Part shown: piece after piece, positions 22,509 through 33,115 of the stretch | Numbering within the stretch: the first letter of the stretch is position 1 | Layout of the letters: each line of letters opens with the position of its first letter | Assembly (NCBI GenBank): GCA_022497155.1 | Contig: MU385728.1 | Span: 310,001 to 374,000 of the forward strand | From: Whalleya microplaca | Lineage: Eukaryota; Ascomycota; Sordariomycetes; Xylariales; Xylariaceae | DNA: 64,000 nt | Direction of reading: 5' to 3' | Made by a program: the position numbers and the translations under genes | The notes under the pieces: generated by a model | Told to the model about the DNA's origin: nothing | Database searches by the model: none | The model's input: the letters and a program-made list of their open reading frames with translations, nothing else

Positions 22509-24196
22509 AGCTACCTAGTCGATGGCAGACGAACCAGGCAATGAAGCAACATTGGTCTAGGAGAACTCTGAGAGCTAGATAGTCGAGCGTATCCACGATG
22601 TGACGTTATGAATGACAATTGACAGCCCTCGAGTTACCACAATGGAACCATTGCCCTCTTCGATTTTTTTTGCCATATGATGAGTGAGTGGTGCATGTTT
22701 GAAATGCGTGCCTAGTGATGGCACATATATATGGCTTGATGTGATCGCCAGGATGATATGTATCTGCGATCACGTCGCCATGTAGGGCTCCGTAGTTGTG
22801 TAAACCATACCTGGGTATTTTTATACTCTCTAGGGAGTACTTATGCGGCGTAACTGTTTTCCTATCTCTGTAAGTAATAGCATATCGCCTTTTGAAGCTT
22901 CCATGATTGTCCCCAGCTATTTACCTGGTAAACTGTGGCTGAAGTGCAGTTATGTTTGCTTAACAATATAGGTGGCTTTCGCTTTGAGTAGCTCGACTAC
23001 CTACCTACCTTATCTTGTATTTCGTTATTGGCTATATAATGGCAAGATCTCATAGACAATAGCTACCTCCGAGGTAACAGAAGAAAGAGGCTTGCGTCAA
23101 GGTGCAGAAACCCCGCCTGGCTAGAAAAGATCTTGCCCCGCTATTACTACGTTGGAGCTTCATGTTGTTGGATCCCCATTCAGCCCAGTCCTCAAAAGCC
23201 TCGCTTAACGGGAACCCCTGGATTGCTACGTCCACTGTTCCCTTTACTGCTCTAGTGCAGCATTTCGCCGTTCGAGTCAACACTTGGCCTTCCCCACAAA
23301 TCGGTGAAAGTTGTCAAAATCCAAGTGCACACGACACCTACAATCCATACTCGAGCTCAACTTCGATCCTATTTCAGAGCACACCGGCATTTCTCTGGCT
23401 GGCATAACAATCCTGATCCCGCTGTTCCCTCGGACACCTCAAGCATCACGAAATATATCGTTGACCTTCTCCAGGTAAGCTTAGCATTTATTTTCCTTGT
23501 TCCCGAGTGAAGCTCCAGGATCCCTACCTACTCTGTCAAGCTCCCATCCATCCCATCCACCCATCCAGACCCTGGTTCAGACGTCGAGTCCAACGGATAC
23601 GCCAAAAGGTGGTGTTCATGCCAGTTCCCGGCATGCTCAATCAACGCCTTGCTGTGGCTGGATGCCCGCTAGATACATAACGTTATCAAATCCTTACAGC
23701 TTTCCCAACCCACACTAGGTATCTTAAATATACCTACCTATATGACATGTTGTCACTACGAGGACTACATATAATCTGGCACAATGTCGACTCCAAGCTT
23801 CAGGAACCATAGGCTTTCTCAACCATTGCCCTTAGTTTGTCCATGTTTGTTTGGAAATGAAGAAGTTCTTGTCATCCACTACAAAGGGCAATCCTATGAA
23901 ACTGCAACTGCGGAAGGCTGCGACTTTTCATGTTATACCAAATACCAACAAAGCAAACATCCAAGTCTTTTGCATGCTTCCTAACATTCAACATTCCCTT
24001 TCCTGGCCTGTAAGGAATTATAATCTCCAACCAGAAATGCTTTACTATGATAGACTTGTAAAATAGGATACAGCATCTACGTCATCATTTGATACATCAT
24101 CTAATATCTCATTTGCTGACTTCCTAGCTAGATTTCTGGAGAACCCCGGTATCTTTCTTCCGCCTACATCTGATCAACCATTTCGTCACCGGCAAC
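22509..24196. other. intergenic between SOD and Tudor-SN genes
   Basis: Mixed composition, with several short frames that have no codon structure or recognisable product. CTACCTACCTACCTTA-type tracts occur near 22998. The last few hundred bases should hold the Tudor-SN promoter; no clear TATA was seen. Confidence 0.5.
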
Positions 24197-26857
24197 ATGG
24201 CGAAACAATTCTTTGGCAATGTGAAGTCCGTCCTCAGTGGCGATACTCTGGTTCTGACCAGCCAGAACAACCCGAATGCAGAGCGCATTTTCTCCCTGGC
24301 TTTTGTCACCGGACCGCACCTCAGACGGGAGGGTGATGAGCCCTTTGCTTTCCAGTCACGCGACTATCTGAGAGCCCTGGTCGTCGGCAAGGTCGTCCAA
24401 TGCACGATCCTGTACACCATCCCCACGTCCGGCCGGGACTACGGTGTTGCCCAGCTAAGAGATGAGACGAAAATTCCGGACGAGCTGGTCAAGGCTGGCT
24501 GGCTGAAGGTCAGAGAAGATGCAGGCCGGAAAGAAGAGTCCGAAGAAGCCCTGCAACGACTCGACACGCTTCGTTCTCTGGAGACGCAAGCCAAGAACGA
24601 AGGAAAGGGCCTCTGGCAAGGTGTTGGTGGGATCATTGAGGTCCAAAATGACCTGAGCTCCATCAACTTCAACGAATGGAAGGGAAAGCAGGTTGATGGA
24701 CTTGTCGAACGTGTCCTGAGCGGCGATCGCTTGCTTGTGCGCCTCAAGTTGTCGGACGAGAAGCACTTACAGGTGATGACACTCGTTGCCGGCATTCGTA
24801 CACCCACCACCGAGAGAGTCAACCAGTCAACGGGCCAGACTCAACCTGCTGAGGAGTTCGGAAACGAAGCGCGGCAATTTGTTGAGCAAAGACTCTTACA
24901 GCGGAATATTAAAGTCGAATTGGTTGGCGTCAGCCCACAAGGACAGCTCATCGCGAGCCTCTTGCACCCTCGAGGTAGCATCGCCGAGTTCCTGTTAGCC
25001 GAGGGCTTGGCGCATTGCAACGACTTCCACTCGACGATGCTTGGCGCTAAGATGGCTCCTCTTAGAGCAGCCGAGAGCAAGGCTCAAGCTGGAAAACTAC
25101 GCCTACACAAGGACCATGTGGCTAAGGCTGGTGGCGGCGGCTCGTCTGATATGATCGTCTCGAAAGTCCAGTCAGCGGATACTATATTTGTGCGTACCAA
25201 GAATGGCGCCGAAAAGCGGATCGGTCTCAGCAGTGTCCGCGGTCCTCGAACTGGTGAACCATCCGAAGCTCCTTTCAGAGATGAGGCAAAAGAATACCTG
25301 CGCAAGAAGCTCATCGGCAAGCACGTGAAGGTCTCTGTCGACGGATCTAAGCCTGCTACCGAAGAGTTTGGTGCTCGCGATGTCGCCACTGTCACTGAGA
25401 AGGGCAAGAATATCAACCTGGCGCTGGTGCAAGATGGCTGGTGTTCCGTGATCCGACACCGAAAGGACGACACGGATAGAGCACCCAACTACGACGAGTT
25501 GCTAGCGGCCCAAGAAACAGCGAAAGAAGCTAAGAAGGGCATGTGGTCTGGAAAGGCATCCAAGGCTCGGACGTACGTCGACGTCTCAGAGTCGGTACAA
25601 AAGGCCAAGATTCAGGTTTCCACACTCTCGCGCCAGAAGAAGGTACCTGCGATAGTCGACTTCTGCAAGTCTGGCTCGCGGTTTACCATCCTGATTCCCA
25701 GAGAAGGTGTCAAGCTTACCATGGTCCTGGCTGGTATCCGTGCCCCTCGTGCTCCTCGCTTACCGCAGGAGAAGGGCGAGCCTTTTGGAGCAGAGGCTTT
25801 AGATCTAGCTAATCGTCGATGCAACCAGCGGGATTGTGAAATTGACATTCACGACATCGACAAGGTCGGTGGCTTTATTGGTGACCTTTTCATCAACCGT
25901 GAGAGCTTTGCCAAGATCTTGGTTGAAGAAGGCTTGGCTTCCGTTCACCAATACTCGGCGGAGAAGGCGGGTAATGCCAACGAGCTTCTGGCTGCGGAAC
26001 AGCGCGCTAAGGACGGACGCAAGGGCTTGTGGCAGGACTGGGACCCGTCACAAGAAGAGGGCGGCGAGGAAGAGGAAGTGGCAGCAGAACCATCGAATGA
26101 TGCGACGCCTGCCGATAAGAAGCCTGCAGATTACCGAGAAATTGTCGTCACGAATATTGACAAGAACGGCAGGCTTAAGATCCAGGAGATAGGGAAGGGC
26201 ACTTCGGCGTTAGAAGTCATGATGAACGAGTTCAAGAAATTCCATCTCGACTCCAAGAATAACAAGCCCCTGGCCGGTCCTCCCAAGGCAGGCCAATTCG
26301 TGGCAGCGAAGTTCTCGGCTGACGGGCAGTGGTACCGTGCGAAGGTCCGGTCAAACGACCGCACAGCTAAGCAATCCGAAGTCGTCTACATCGACTACGG
26401 CAACAGCGAGAAGATCCCGTGGTCCAACCTCCGCCCCCTAGAGCAGCCCCAATTCGCGCCGCAGAAACTGAAGGGCCAAGCCACGGACGCCGTACTCTCC
26501 TTCATCCAGCTGCCCACGGCCCCCGACTACTTCGAGGAGGCGCTGCACTTCATCGCCAACGCGACCGACGGCAAGACGCTGGTGGCCAGCTTCGACTTCG
26601 TGGACCCGAAGGAGGGCCTCAGCTACATCACGGTGTTCGACGAGAAGGCGGGCGCGGGCAAGACCGGCAACACGTTCGCCGACTCCGTCAACAAGGACGT
26701 CGTGGCCAACGGCCACGCCATGATCCCCAAGAAGCTGAAGGCCTGGGAGCGCGGCGCCGCCTCCGAGGAGGTGCTGAAGAAGCTGCGCGAGGTCGAGGCC
26801 CAGGCCAAGGCGAGCCGCATGGGCATGTGGGAGTACGGCGACATCACCGAGGATTAA
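24197..26857 (+). CDS. Tudor staphylococcal nuclease (SND1/Tudor-SN homologue)
   Basis: The protein has 886 residues in one exon, starting at ATG 24197. Four staphylococcal-nuclease-like (SN) domains follow one another, beginning near FFGNVKSVLSGDTLVL (about 5), VDGLVERVLSGDRLLV (about 165), MIVSKVQSADTIFV (about 320) and AIVDFCKSGSRFTIL (about 485). A Tudor domain (about 690-760; FVAAKFSADGQWYRAKV and VVYIDYGNSEKIPW) is embedded in a fifth, split SN domain that ends near the C-terminus. The order equals animal and plant SND1. The aromatic cage residues WY and YIDYGN are present, so methylarginine binding is plausible. The protein acts in RNA processing, stability and stress granules. The 3' 450 bases are much more GC-rich than the rest, which creates long antisense frames. 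Confidence 0.95.
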   Translation: MAKQFFGNVKSVLSGDTLVLTSQNNPNAERIFSLAFVTGPHLRREGDEPFAFQSRDYLRALVVGKVVQCTILYTIPTSGRDYGVAQLRDETKIPDELVKAGWLKVREDAGRKEESEEALQRLDTLRSLETQAKNEGKGLWQGVGGIIEVQNDLSSINFNEWKGKQVDGLVERVLSGDRLLVRLKLSDEKHLQVMTLVAGIRTPTTERVNQSTGQTQPAEEFGNEARQFVEQRLLQRNIKVELVGVSPQGQLIASLLHPRGSIAEFLLAEGLAHCNDFHSTMLGAKMAPLRAAESKAQAGKLRLHKDHVAKAGGGGSSDMIVSKVQSADTIFVRTKNGAEKRIGLSSVRGPRTGEPSEAPFRDEAKEYLRKKLIGKHVKVSVDGSKPATEEFGARDVATVTEKGKNINLALVQDGWCSVIRHRKDDTDRAPNYDELLAAQETAKEAKKGMWSGKASKARTYVDVSESVQKAKIQVSTLSRQKKVPAIVDFCKSGSRFTILIPREGVKLTMVLAGIRAPRAPRLPQEKGEPFGAEALDLANRRCNQRDCEIDIHDIDKVGGFIGDLFINRESFAKILVEEGLASVHQYSAEKAGNANELLAAEQRAKDGRKGLWQDWDPSQEEGGEEEEVAAEPSNDATPADKKPADYREIVVTNIDKNGRLKIQEIGKGTSALEVMMNEFKKFHLDSKNNKPLAGPPKAGQFVAAKFSADGQWYRAKVRSNDRTAKQSEVVYIDYGNSEKIPWSNLRPLEQPQFAPQKLKGQATDAVLSFIQLPTAPDYFEEALHFIANATDGKTLVASFDFVDPKEGLSYITVFDEKAGAGKTGNTFADSVNKDVVANGHAMIPKKLKAWERGAASEEVLKKLREVEAQAKASRMGMWEYGDITED

Positions 26858-28046
26858 GCTACTCACTACTTCTTCCTTCGATCGACTTTGCGGCTGCGGT
26901 GGGGGGGCATGGGCAAGGGCAAGGGGTTAGGAGGTCAGCTGGTAGGTAGGTATGAAGGTAGGTAGGTAGGTAGGTGGCGAGCGCTTGGGTTCTTCTCGTC
27001 GTTGGCTTTCTGCATGGCATGGCATGGCATGGGAACCTCAAAAGCACGTACGTCTCTGTCTGGGTTACATAGGGTTGTGCCTTCTTCTATATACATAGCG
27101 ACGCAATAGGAAAATGAAACGACATGAAAATATGGAAAATGGGATGGAAAACATATAGCAAGTGATCAATTTTATTATATATGTCTGTTGTCTATACATT
27201 GACTGTCTTGACGGCGATGATTCATTCCGTGACACGCAGTGAGCCTTTTCGGTTCGTTTGTAAAATGCAAGGATTTAATGCGTATTGAACTCGTGACTCA
27301 GAAATTCAGGTTTTTCATCTCGGCTACGGAGTCGACGGGAGGTGAGATGTAGGGGTCCGCCTCCGATGATCGGGAACCGGTGAGCGTGTTTGGCAAACTT
27401 GCATGCCCGCCACATCCTACCTAGCATCGATGCTGCGATCATACCCCCTTTTCCTAACCTTAGGCTGTTGAAGCTGCTGCAAAATAATCCGAGAGGTTGA
27501 AGAACGATGGAGACTGGGAAATCCCAGTGGAATGGTACAGAAGTTTCGTTTCTACATCAAATGCCGCGGACCTTGATGGGCCTTTATGTCCCGATGCTCT
27601 TTTTTTCTTGCGTGTTCGTGTGTGTTTATACGAAAGGATTGGATTACTACAGTAAAAGGTAGGTGGTGATTATTACAATGGTTGGGAAATTTGAATAAAG
27701 GGTTATTAGGGGCTTTTATACGTGAGCAAGAAGCCTTGAATAGCCATCGGAGACAACCTCAGCGCGAAGAATTTTGGTTATGCCCCAAGAATACTTAAAG
27801 ACGCCTCGTGAATATGAATAGTGAACCTTAATTTGAGATGGCTAAGACATATTTCGAGCCATAGTATGACTAGATATATGATGCACCAAGTTAACATTTT
27901 GCGAGCACACGTCGTCGACTTATATAAGAAAGGGGTTGAAGCCATGATAATTCCCATCTCTCCTATCCATACAACTCCATATCCATCGTAGCCATATATA
28001 CGTCAAAGGGACTAAGTATATTCTGATTCGAAAGCTTAAGCATCTC
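26858..28046. other. intergenic with short tandem repeats
   Basis: GGTA repeats lie at 26941-26975 and GGCAT repeats at about 27012-27031, both in the likely 3'UTR of the Tudor-SN gene. The rest is AT-rich without coding signal. A TATA box for the next gene is listed separately. Confidence 0.6.
27921..27928 (+). promoter_or_regulatory. TATA box of the frame-broken gene
   Basis: TATATAAG lies about 120 bases before the ATG at 28047 and is followed by CT-rich sequence with CAACTCC-type start-site context. It supports the idea that the next reading frames were once a real gene. Confidence 0.45.
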
Positions 28047-29115
28047 ATGCAAATATGTCATCCCCATCCCTCTCCCAGAGGACAAGAGGATCAAGCTTCT
28101 TGGCACACAAGGCACGTCCTACTCCCTTTCGACCTTCGAGACCGGAACATCAACATCGCCAAGGATGAAGTGCGTTCCCTCCTCTGCGATATCCTCCCCG
28201 GCACCAAGAACGTGGGCTCGGCTTGGTACCGGTCCCATCTCATCTTCCAGGTTGAAGAGCTGCCCAGCAGCCCCTGTCCTCTGACTGTTGGCGGCGTGCC
28301 CATCACTATCCTGGCAGCGAAGTCGCAAGGCCGCGCCTTGATGTTCCCACGGCAAGTGCTGGGAGACATGACCATCTCGATCTGCGGAGACTATGCCGTA
28401 GATGAGTTCTCCGACAGGGTCCTCCGCGAGCTGGCGACCAGCGTCAATGCTGAGTCCGGAGCAAGCTGCCTGGTATCCGCATTATCGAGATCATGTTTTC
28501 CTGCGAGCGCACCTTCTATATCGTCCTTGATGACGGTGTAGACATCGGCGCCGTCCGGGCCAGTCTACCGGGCCTCATCGCCATGTGTCCCGCTCGATAC
28601 CTCCACAATCGCAAGCTTCACCGGCCCGTATGGGCGGATCGGCCGGCTGCACCACAGATTGAGACGCTCAGGAACAGCGGCGGCAATGTTCCAGAGCTCG
28701 CGCGCCTGCTCACCTCAGAGGACAGCCTCAGCTGGTATCTCAAGAGCCCCTACACGGGAGATATGGTGGCTAGTATGGTGGTGAAGTCGACTAACTTAGG
28801 ATCGAGGAGGAGGCGTCGGCACATCTCACCGAGAATAGGCCATTTTACGTTGTGTACAGTTGGTCCTACGTGGGCCAGGAGGAAGGCAACGAGGATAAGG
28901 CACGCCCGCCTGACGGCGCTTACGGATCAGTCATCCAGGACGATGGCGGTTTTGCCCTGGGCTTTTATCATTACTATATTGGCCAGGGGCCGTGGGCGGG
29001 ATTTTTGGCTTCGGTGAGTGCTAGTGAAGTGGTTGAGGCGGGTTACGATTTGGCCAAGGAGCAGAAGCGAGATGGTTATTTTTACTATAGTAATGGCTAC
29101 CTTCTTTTACTGTAG
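28047..29115 (+). pseudogene. frame-broken orphan gene
   Basis: Three consecutive good-looking protein segments lie in three frames. The first is 28047 to about 28475 (LPFDLRDRNINIAKDEVRSLL ... ELATSVNAESGASCL). The second is about 28475-28795 (RIIEIMFSCERTFYIVLDDGVDIGAVR ... SYTGDMVAS region). The third is about 28800-29115 (EEEASAHLTENRPFYVVYSWSYVGQEEG ... LLLL). The joins have no spacing for a normal intron. The second join contains GTATGG...CTAACTTAG, only 27 bases long: splice-like but too short. Either this is a pseudogene with two frameshifts, or sequence errors break a live gene. I do not recognise the family; the composition is coding-like, with GC-rich third positions. Confidence 0.5.
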
Positions 29116-31148
29116 TAATCTATTCGCACTGCAATAACGACTATTTCCACTGTCATCATGACCTTTTTTCATTGGAATAAAGACTGCTTTTATTATAATA
29201 ATCATTTTATTATAAAAATGTTTTTATTAACTGCGATAGACACCTTTATTGAACATCTTGTTTTAAGGGCCAATAGCCGTAAGGCGAAATACAGAGAAAA
29301 CGAAGGGTGCCTTGCGTTTATGTATCTAACCTTAAAATCCGAGTAATTGTAGAGCTAGGCATTTAATGAGATGTCACGGTGCCCTCCCGCATAGAAAACC
29401 CCAAGATGACAAGACCTGTATGAAGCAGGTACCGTCGTGAAGGCTGTCATGGACCGGGGGATCAAACAGGCGAAACAAGCCAGCTGGAATGCCCGCATCA
29501 GCAAGAGAATCCCCCACGTGGAGAGGACTTAGGTCGATATCGCTTCATTTACTGTATGTAGTTGGCTGAGTAAGGCCCCTGAACCGAATGGTCCGTTTCG
29601 AGGCTTCTGCATACGTACGGACTTACTGGTCTGCTTGCATTTGGATATTTGACAGGTTAATCCATACTGCTACCCAGATAGGTTATAAGTGACAGACGAT
29701 GAGCAAAGTAACACGTTTGATCTAGAAGCAGATACGTAGAAAAATTAAGATCGTGTACCAGAGAAACACATAGAAGACAGGCCCCGGGACGGGAGGCGAA
29801 ACGTGTAATACATGGAAGAGGGATTTATTCATGATTATGTTAGCTTCGCGCAATTCTGAAGTATACACAGTTCGCCTCCCAAGAGCCTCCGTACAGGTAC
29901 AAACCCCATTCAACCACCAGCCACCTTCGATGGATCAAACTCCGCCAAGGCTTCAGACGATTAGATAGAATCTAATACAGAGGCTGCGCGCGTAGGCATT
30001 TCTCTATCGTTGTGATATTAGATATGAACATTACCTTGAATAACATTTGAATTCTTCGATATTTCAGTCTTTTCATAAAAGCCCATATGCCCTAAAGAAC
30101 ATTCTTGCAAGATGCGTCTTCCAACAAGCCTATAATGTGCTTAAAGGGCTGTAGGTGACCTGTCCGAACACGCCGATCCAATGTACAAGAAACAGAGGTA
30201 TTAAGTTTTGGTAGATTGAACAGAAGCGTCGTCCTGCTATGACTAGTCATTGACAGGAATAAGACCTGTCTTGTTGGAGAAGTTGATGCATGCAGGCGCT
30301 ATATACCTACTCTTCTGCTGGGATCGTATCGGCGATATTCACATGAACTTTTTCTTTTTTCGTTTTCAGATTTACGAATCCTTTCTTCCTTTTCAAAAGG
30401 CTGTCCGAATTTCGGTATGTTGATAAATCATTAGTGAGTGTCTCGGTATTCGATAATAATTAGAATGATTTAATTTATGATATATTATAAGATTTTGGTC
30501 GGGAGGCTGGAGTGGCGCTGGCAGCTCATATGAAGGCACATGAATTAGACGCAAACACACGCGCATATTGCCGCTAAGGATTGAAATTGCCAGTTTCAAT
30601 GAATTCGGCCAATATGTAATTCATGTTGCTCGATATGGTTATTGCTGTTGAAGGATATTGGAGTCGGGTTACTGCAAGGTCGGTGTGGCTAACCTGAGGG
30701 AGGTAGTGGATCCAGAGGTGATAGGTAACTGTACTGCTGTATGTAACAACTCCTTCGCTTCCGGGTGCAGCTTGGCTAGCAGCAGCACGAACGAATGGGA
30801 ATGAGTTGTTGACTTGAATGGAGGGGCAAAAGTTCGAGAAGGAAAAGAAAGAAAAAAATTCGCTGCGGGAAATCAGGTGCTTGGAGTGCTACGGTGGGCA
30901 TATGACGATCACAAGCCCCATTGATAAGTGCGCCCCATTGATAGTGCCCCGCCGACGTAATAAGAGAATCTATGTAATAAGGCGAACCTGTCCCGCCATC
31001 TTCTCCCAACAACACCGAATACTTTACTTTACCTATTGCTCAACTTCTGAACTACCACCTAACGGGATACATTGTTTTTCGTTATTGATTCATCAACACC
31101 ATCGAGCTCGTTCATCTGTTACTATCGGTTACTATCGGATCATTCAAT
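29116..31148. other. intergenic, no gene seen
   Basis: Very AT-rich just after 29116 (TTATTATAATAATCATTTTATTATAA-type sequence), then mixed. The last 200 bases before the transaldolase ATG are CT- and AC-rich and look like a normal 5'UTR. Nothing else was recognised. Confidence 0.5.
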
Positions 31149-32641
31149 ATGTCTAACTCTCTGGACCAATTGAAGGCCTCCGGCACTGTAAGTCTATCCC
31201 ATTTACCCCTCAGCAGCCTTTATTGCCCCTCCATCGTGACGTTAGAAGCTCTTCACGGGTGCTACGGTCTTTGTCCCGCTTCGCCCGCGTCTCCCGCTTC
31301 TATGCTACATCACGAGTAATAACCTCTGCATTTGCGAATTGCTTCAATATCAGCTTTACTGACCATTGCTGTGTCTATTAGGTTGTCGTTTGCGACTCGG
31401 GTAAGCTACCAACACTATGATATCCCTCATTGACTAAGTTGATGGACGGTGGCGCTGACCCATACTTCTACTTTAGGTGACTTCGCAAGTCAGTATATCC
31501 CGCAGATACCATTCATCAACCTTCCTCAGGAATTGGTTGAGATAATGGCCTCGATAAACTCCCATCCCTCATGAATAAAGACTAACAGACTTGCAGCCAT
31601 CGGAAAGTACAAGCCGCAAGATGCTACCACTAACCCCTCCCTCATCCTTGCCGCCTCTAAGAAGCCCGAATACGCCAAGTTGATCGACTCGGCTGTCCAG
31701 TATGCGAAGGCCAAGGGCGGTGATCTCGACTCCCAGGTCGATGCTGCTCTAGATAGCCTTCTAGTTGAGTTTGGCAAGGAGATTCTGAAGATCATTCCTG
31801 GCAAGGTCTCAACAGAGGTCGATGCTCGCTTCTCCTTCGACACCAAGGCCTCGGTCGACAAGGCCCTGCACATCATTGAAGTATGTTCAAATCTCGAAAC
31901 TCGAAGATGTATGGACAAGCACACTGACTTGAATGTGTATTATAGCTGTACAAGGAGCAGGGCATCCCCAAGGAACGTATCTTGATCAAGGTTGCCTCCA
32001 CATGGGAGGGTATCAAGGCCGCCGAGATTCTACAGCGCGACCACGGCATTAACTGCAACTTGACTCTCATGTTCTCGCTCGTCCAGGCCATCGCTGCTGC
32101 CGAGGCTGGTGCCTTTTTGATCTCCCCCTTCGTCGGCCGTATCCTTGACTGGTACAAGGCCGCCAACAAGAAGGAGTACGCCAAGGAGGAGGACCCTGGT
32201 GTTAAGTCCGTCCAGTCTATCTTCAACTATTACAAGAAATTCGGCTACAAGACCATCGTCATGGGTGCCTCGTTCCGAAACACTGGCGAAATCACCGAGC
32301 TGGCCGGCTGCGACTATCTGACGATTTCCGTAAGTCATTATGTTCCCTTCCCATAATCCACGCAATGTTGAAGCTCTGGGACGAGACTGATATATCTATA
32401 ATAGCCTAACCTACTCGAGTCGCTGTTGAACTCTACGGAAGCCGTACCCAAGAAGCTCGATGCCTCCAACGCCACCTCGCTCAACATCAGCAAGCAATCG
32501 TACATCAACGACGAGTCGCTCTTCCGCTTCGACTTCAACGAGGAGCAGATGGCCGTCGAGAAGCTACGTGAGGGCATCAGCAAGTTCGCCGCTGACGCCG
32601 TTACCCTGAAGGACATCATCAAGGCGAAGATCACGGCATAA
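31149..32641 (+). CDS. tal1: transaldolase
   Basis: There are six exons: 31149-31187, 31382-31400, 31477-31488, 31597-31880, 31946-32329 and 32405-32641. Exons 2 and 3 have only 19 and 12 bases. All phases close and give 324 residues, the usual length. It transfers a dihydroxyacetone unit between sedoheptulose-7-phosphate and glyceraldehyde-3-phosphate in the non-oxidative pentose phosphate pathway, in the cytosol. [14 protein letters not shown] is the conserved N-terminal block. The Schiff-base lysine is in [12 protein letters not shown] (about Lys133), and [28 protein letters not shown] and [10 protein letters not shown] are conserved barrel segments. Confidence 0.97.
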
Positions 32642-33115
32642 ATTGGGACTGGTTGGGAAAAAGGCGGAGAACGTAGTGCCTGCGGATGGATGCATTGGAA
32701 AAACAACACTGATATGATGTGGCTGTTTGGGTATTTCGGTATCCCCAGAATGCGTAATGACTACTTTCCCTCACTTTAGAGACGGTAACGGGATAATGAA
32801 AATCTAAAGAAGCTGCATCATGGCACATACCGGTTGGCGGGTCCTTGCTGAGGGTGTCCATAGTTGAATTCAAAAAAATTACATGAGATTTGGTAAACGC
32901 TTATTCATCTCGCATGGGATGTTTGATGCCTTGTGTCGTGTTGATTAGCTGTACTTGCTTACTGTAGTCTATATCTATCCAGTGCCCTACCCGATCCTGT
33001 GGTCCCAGAACGCCATCGCGATGCTTCTAACCTTGTGTAATGCAAAAACCCGAAACTTCTTCACCATGTGTATGCATGTATGCTGCCTCTGGAGGCCTGT
33101 CTAAACGTCTTCCTG
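32642..33115. other. intergenic between convergent genes
   Basis: This 474-base stretch separates the ends of the transaldolase and phosphatase genes and should hold both 3'UTRs. No other signal was seen. Confidence 0.5.

Noticed and set aside
26419..26949. 176-codon frame overlapping the end of the Tudor-SN gene, and its antisense partners
   Set aside because: They are caused by the GC-rich 3' end of the Tudor-SN gene; the main frame matches SND1 through to its stop.
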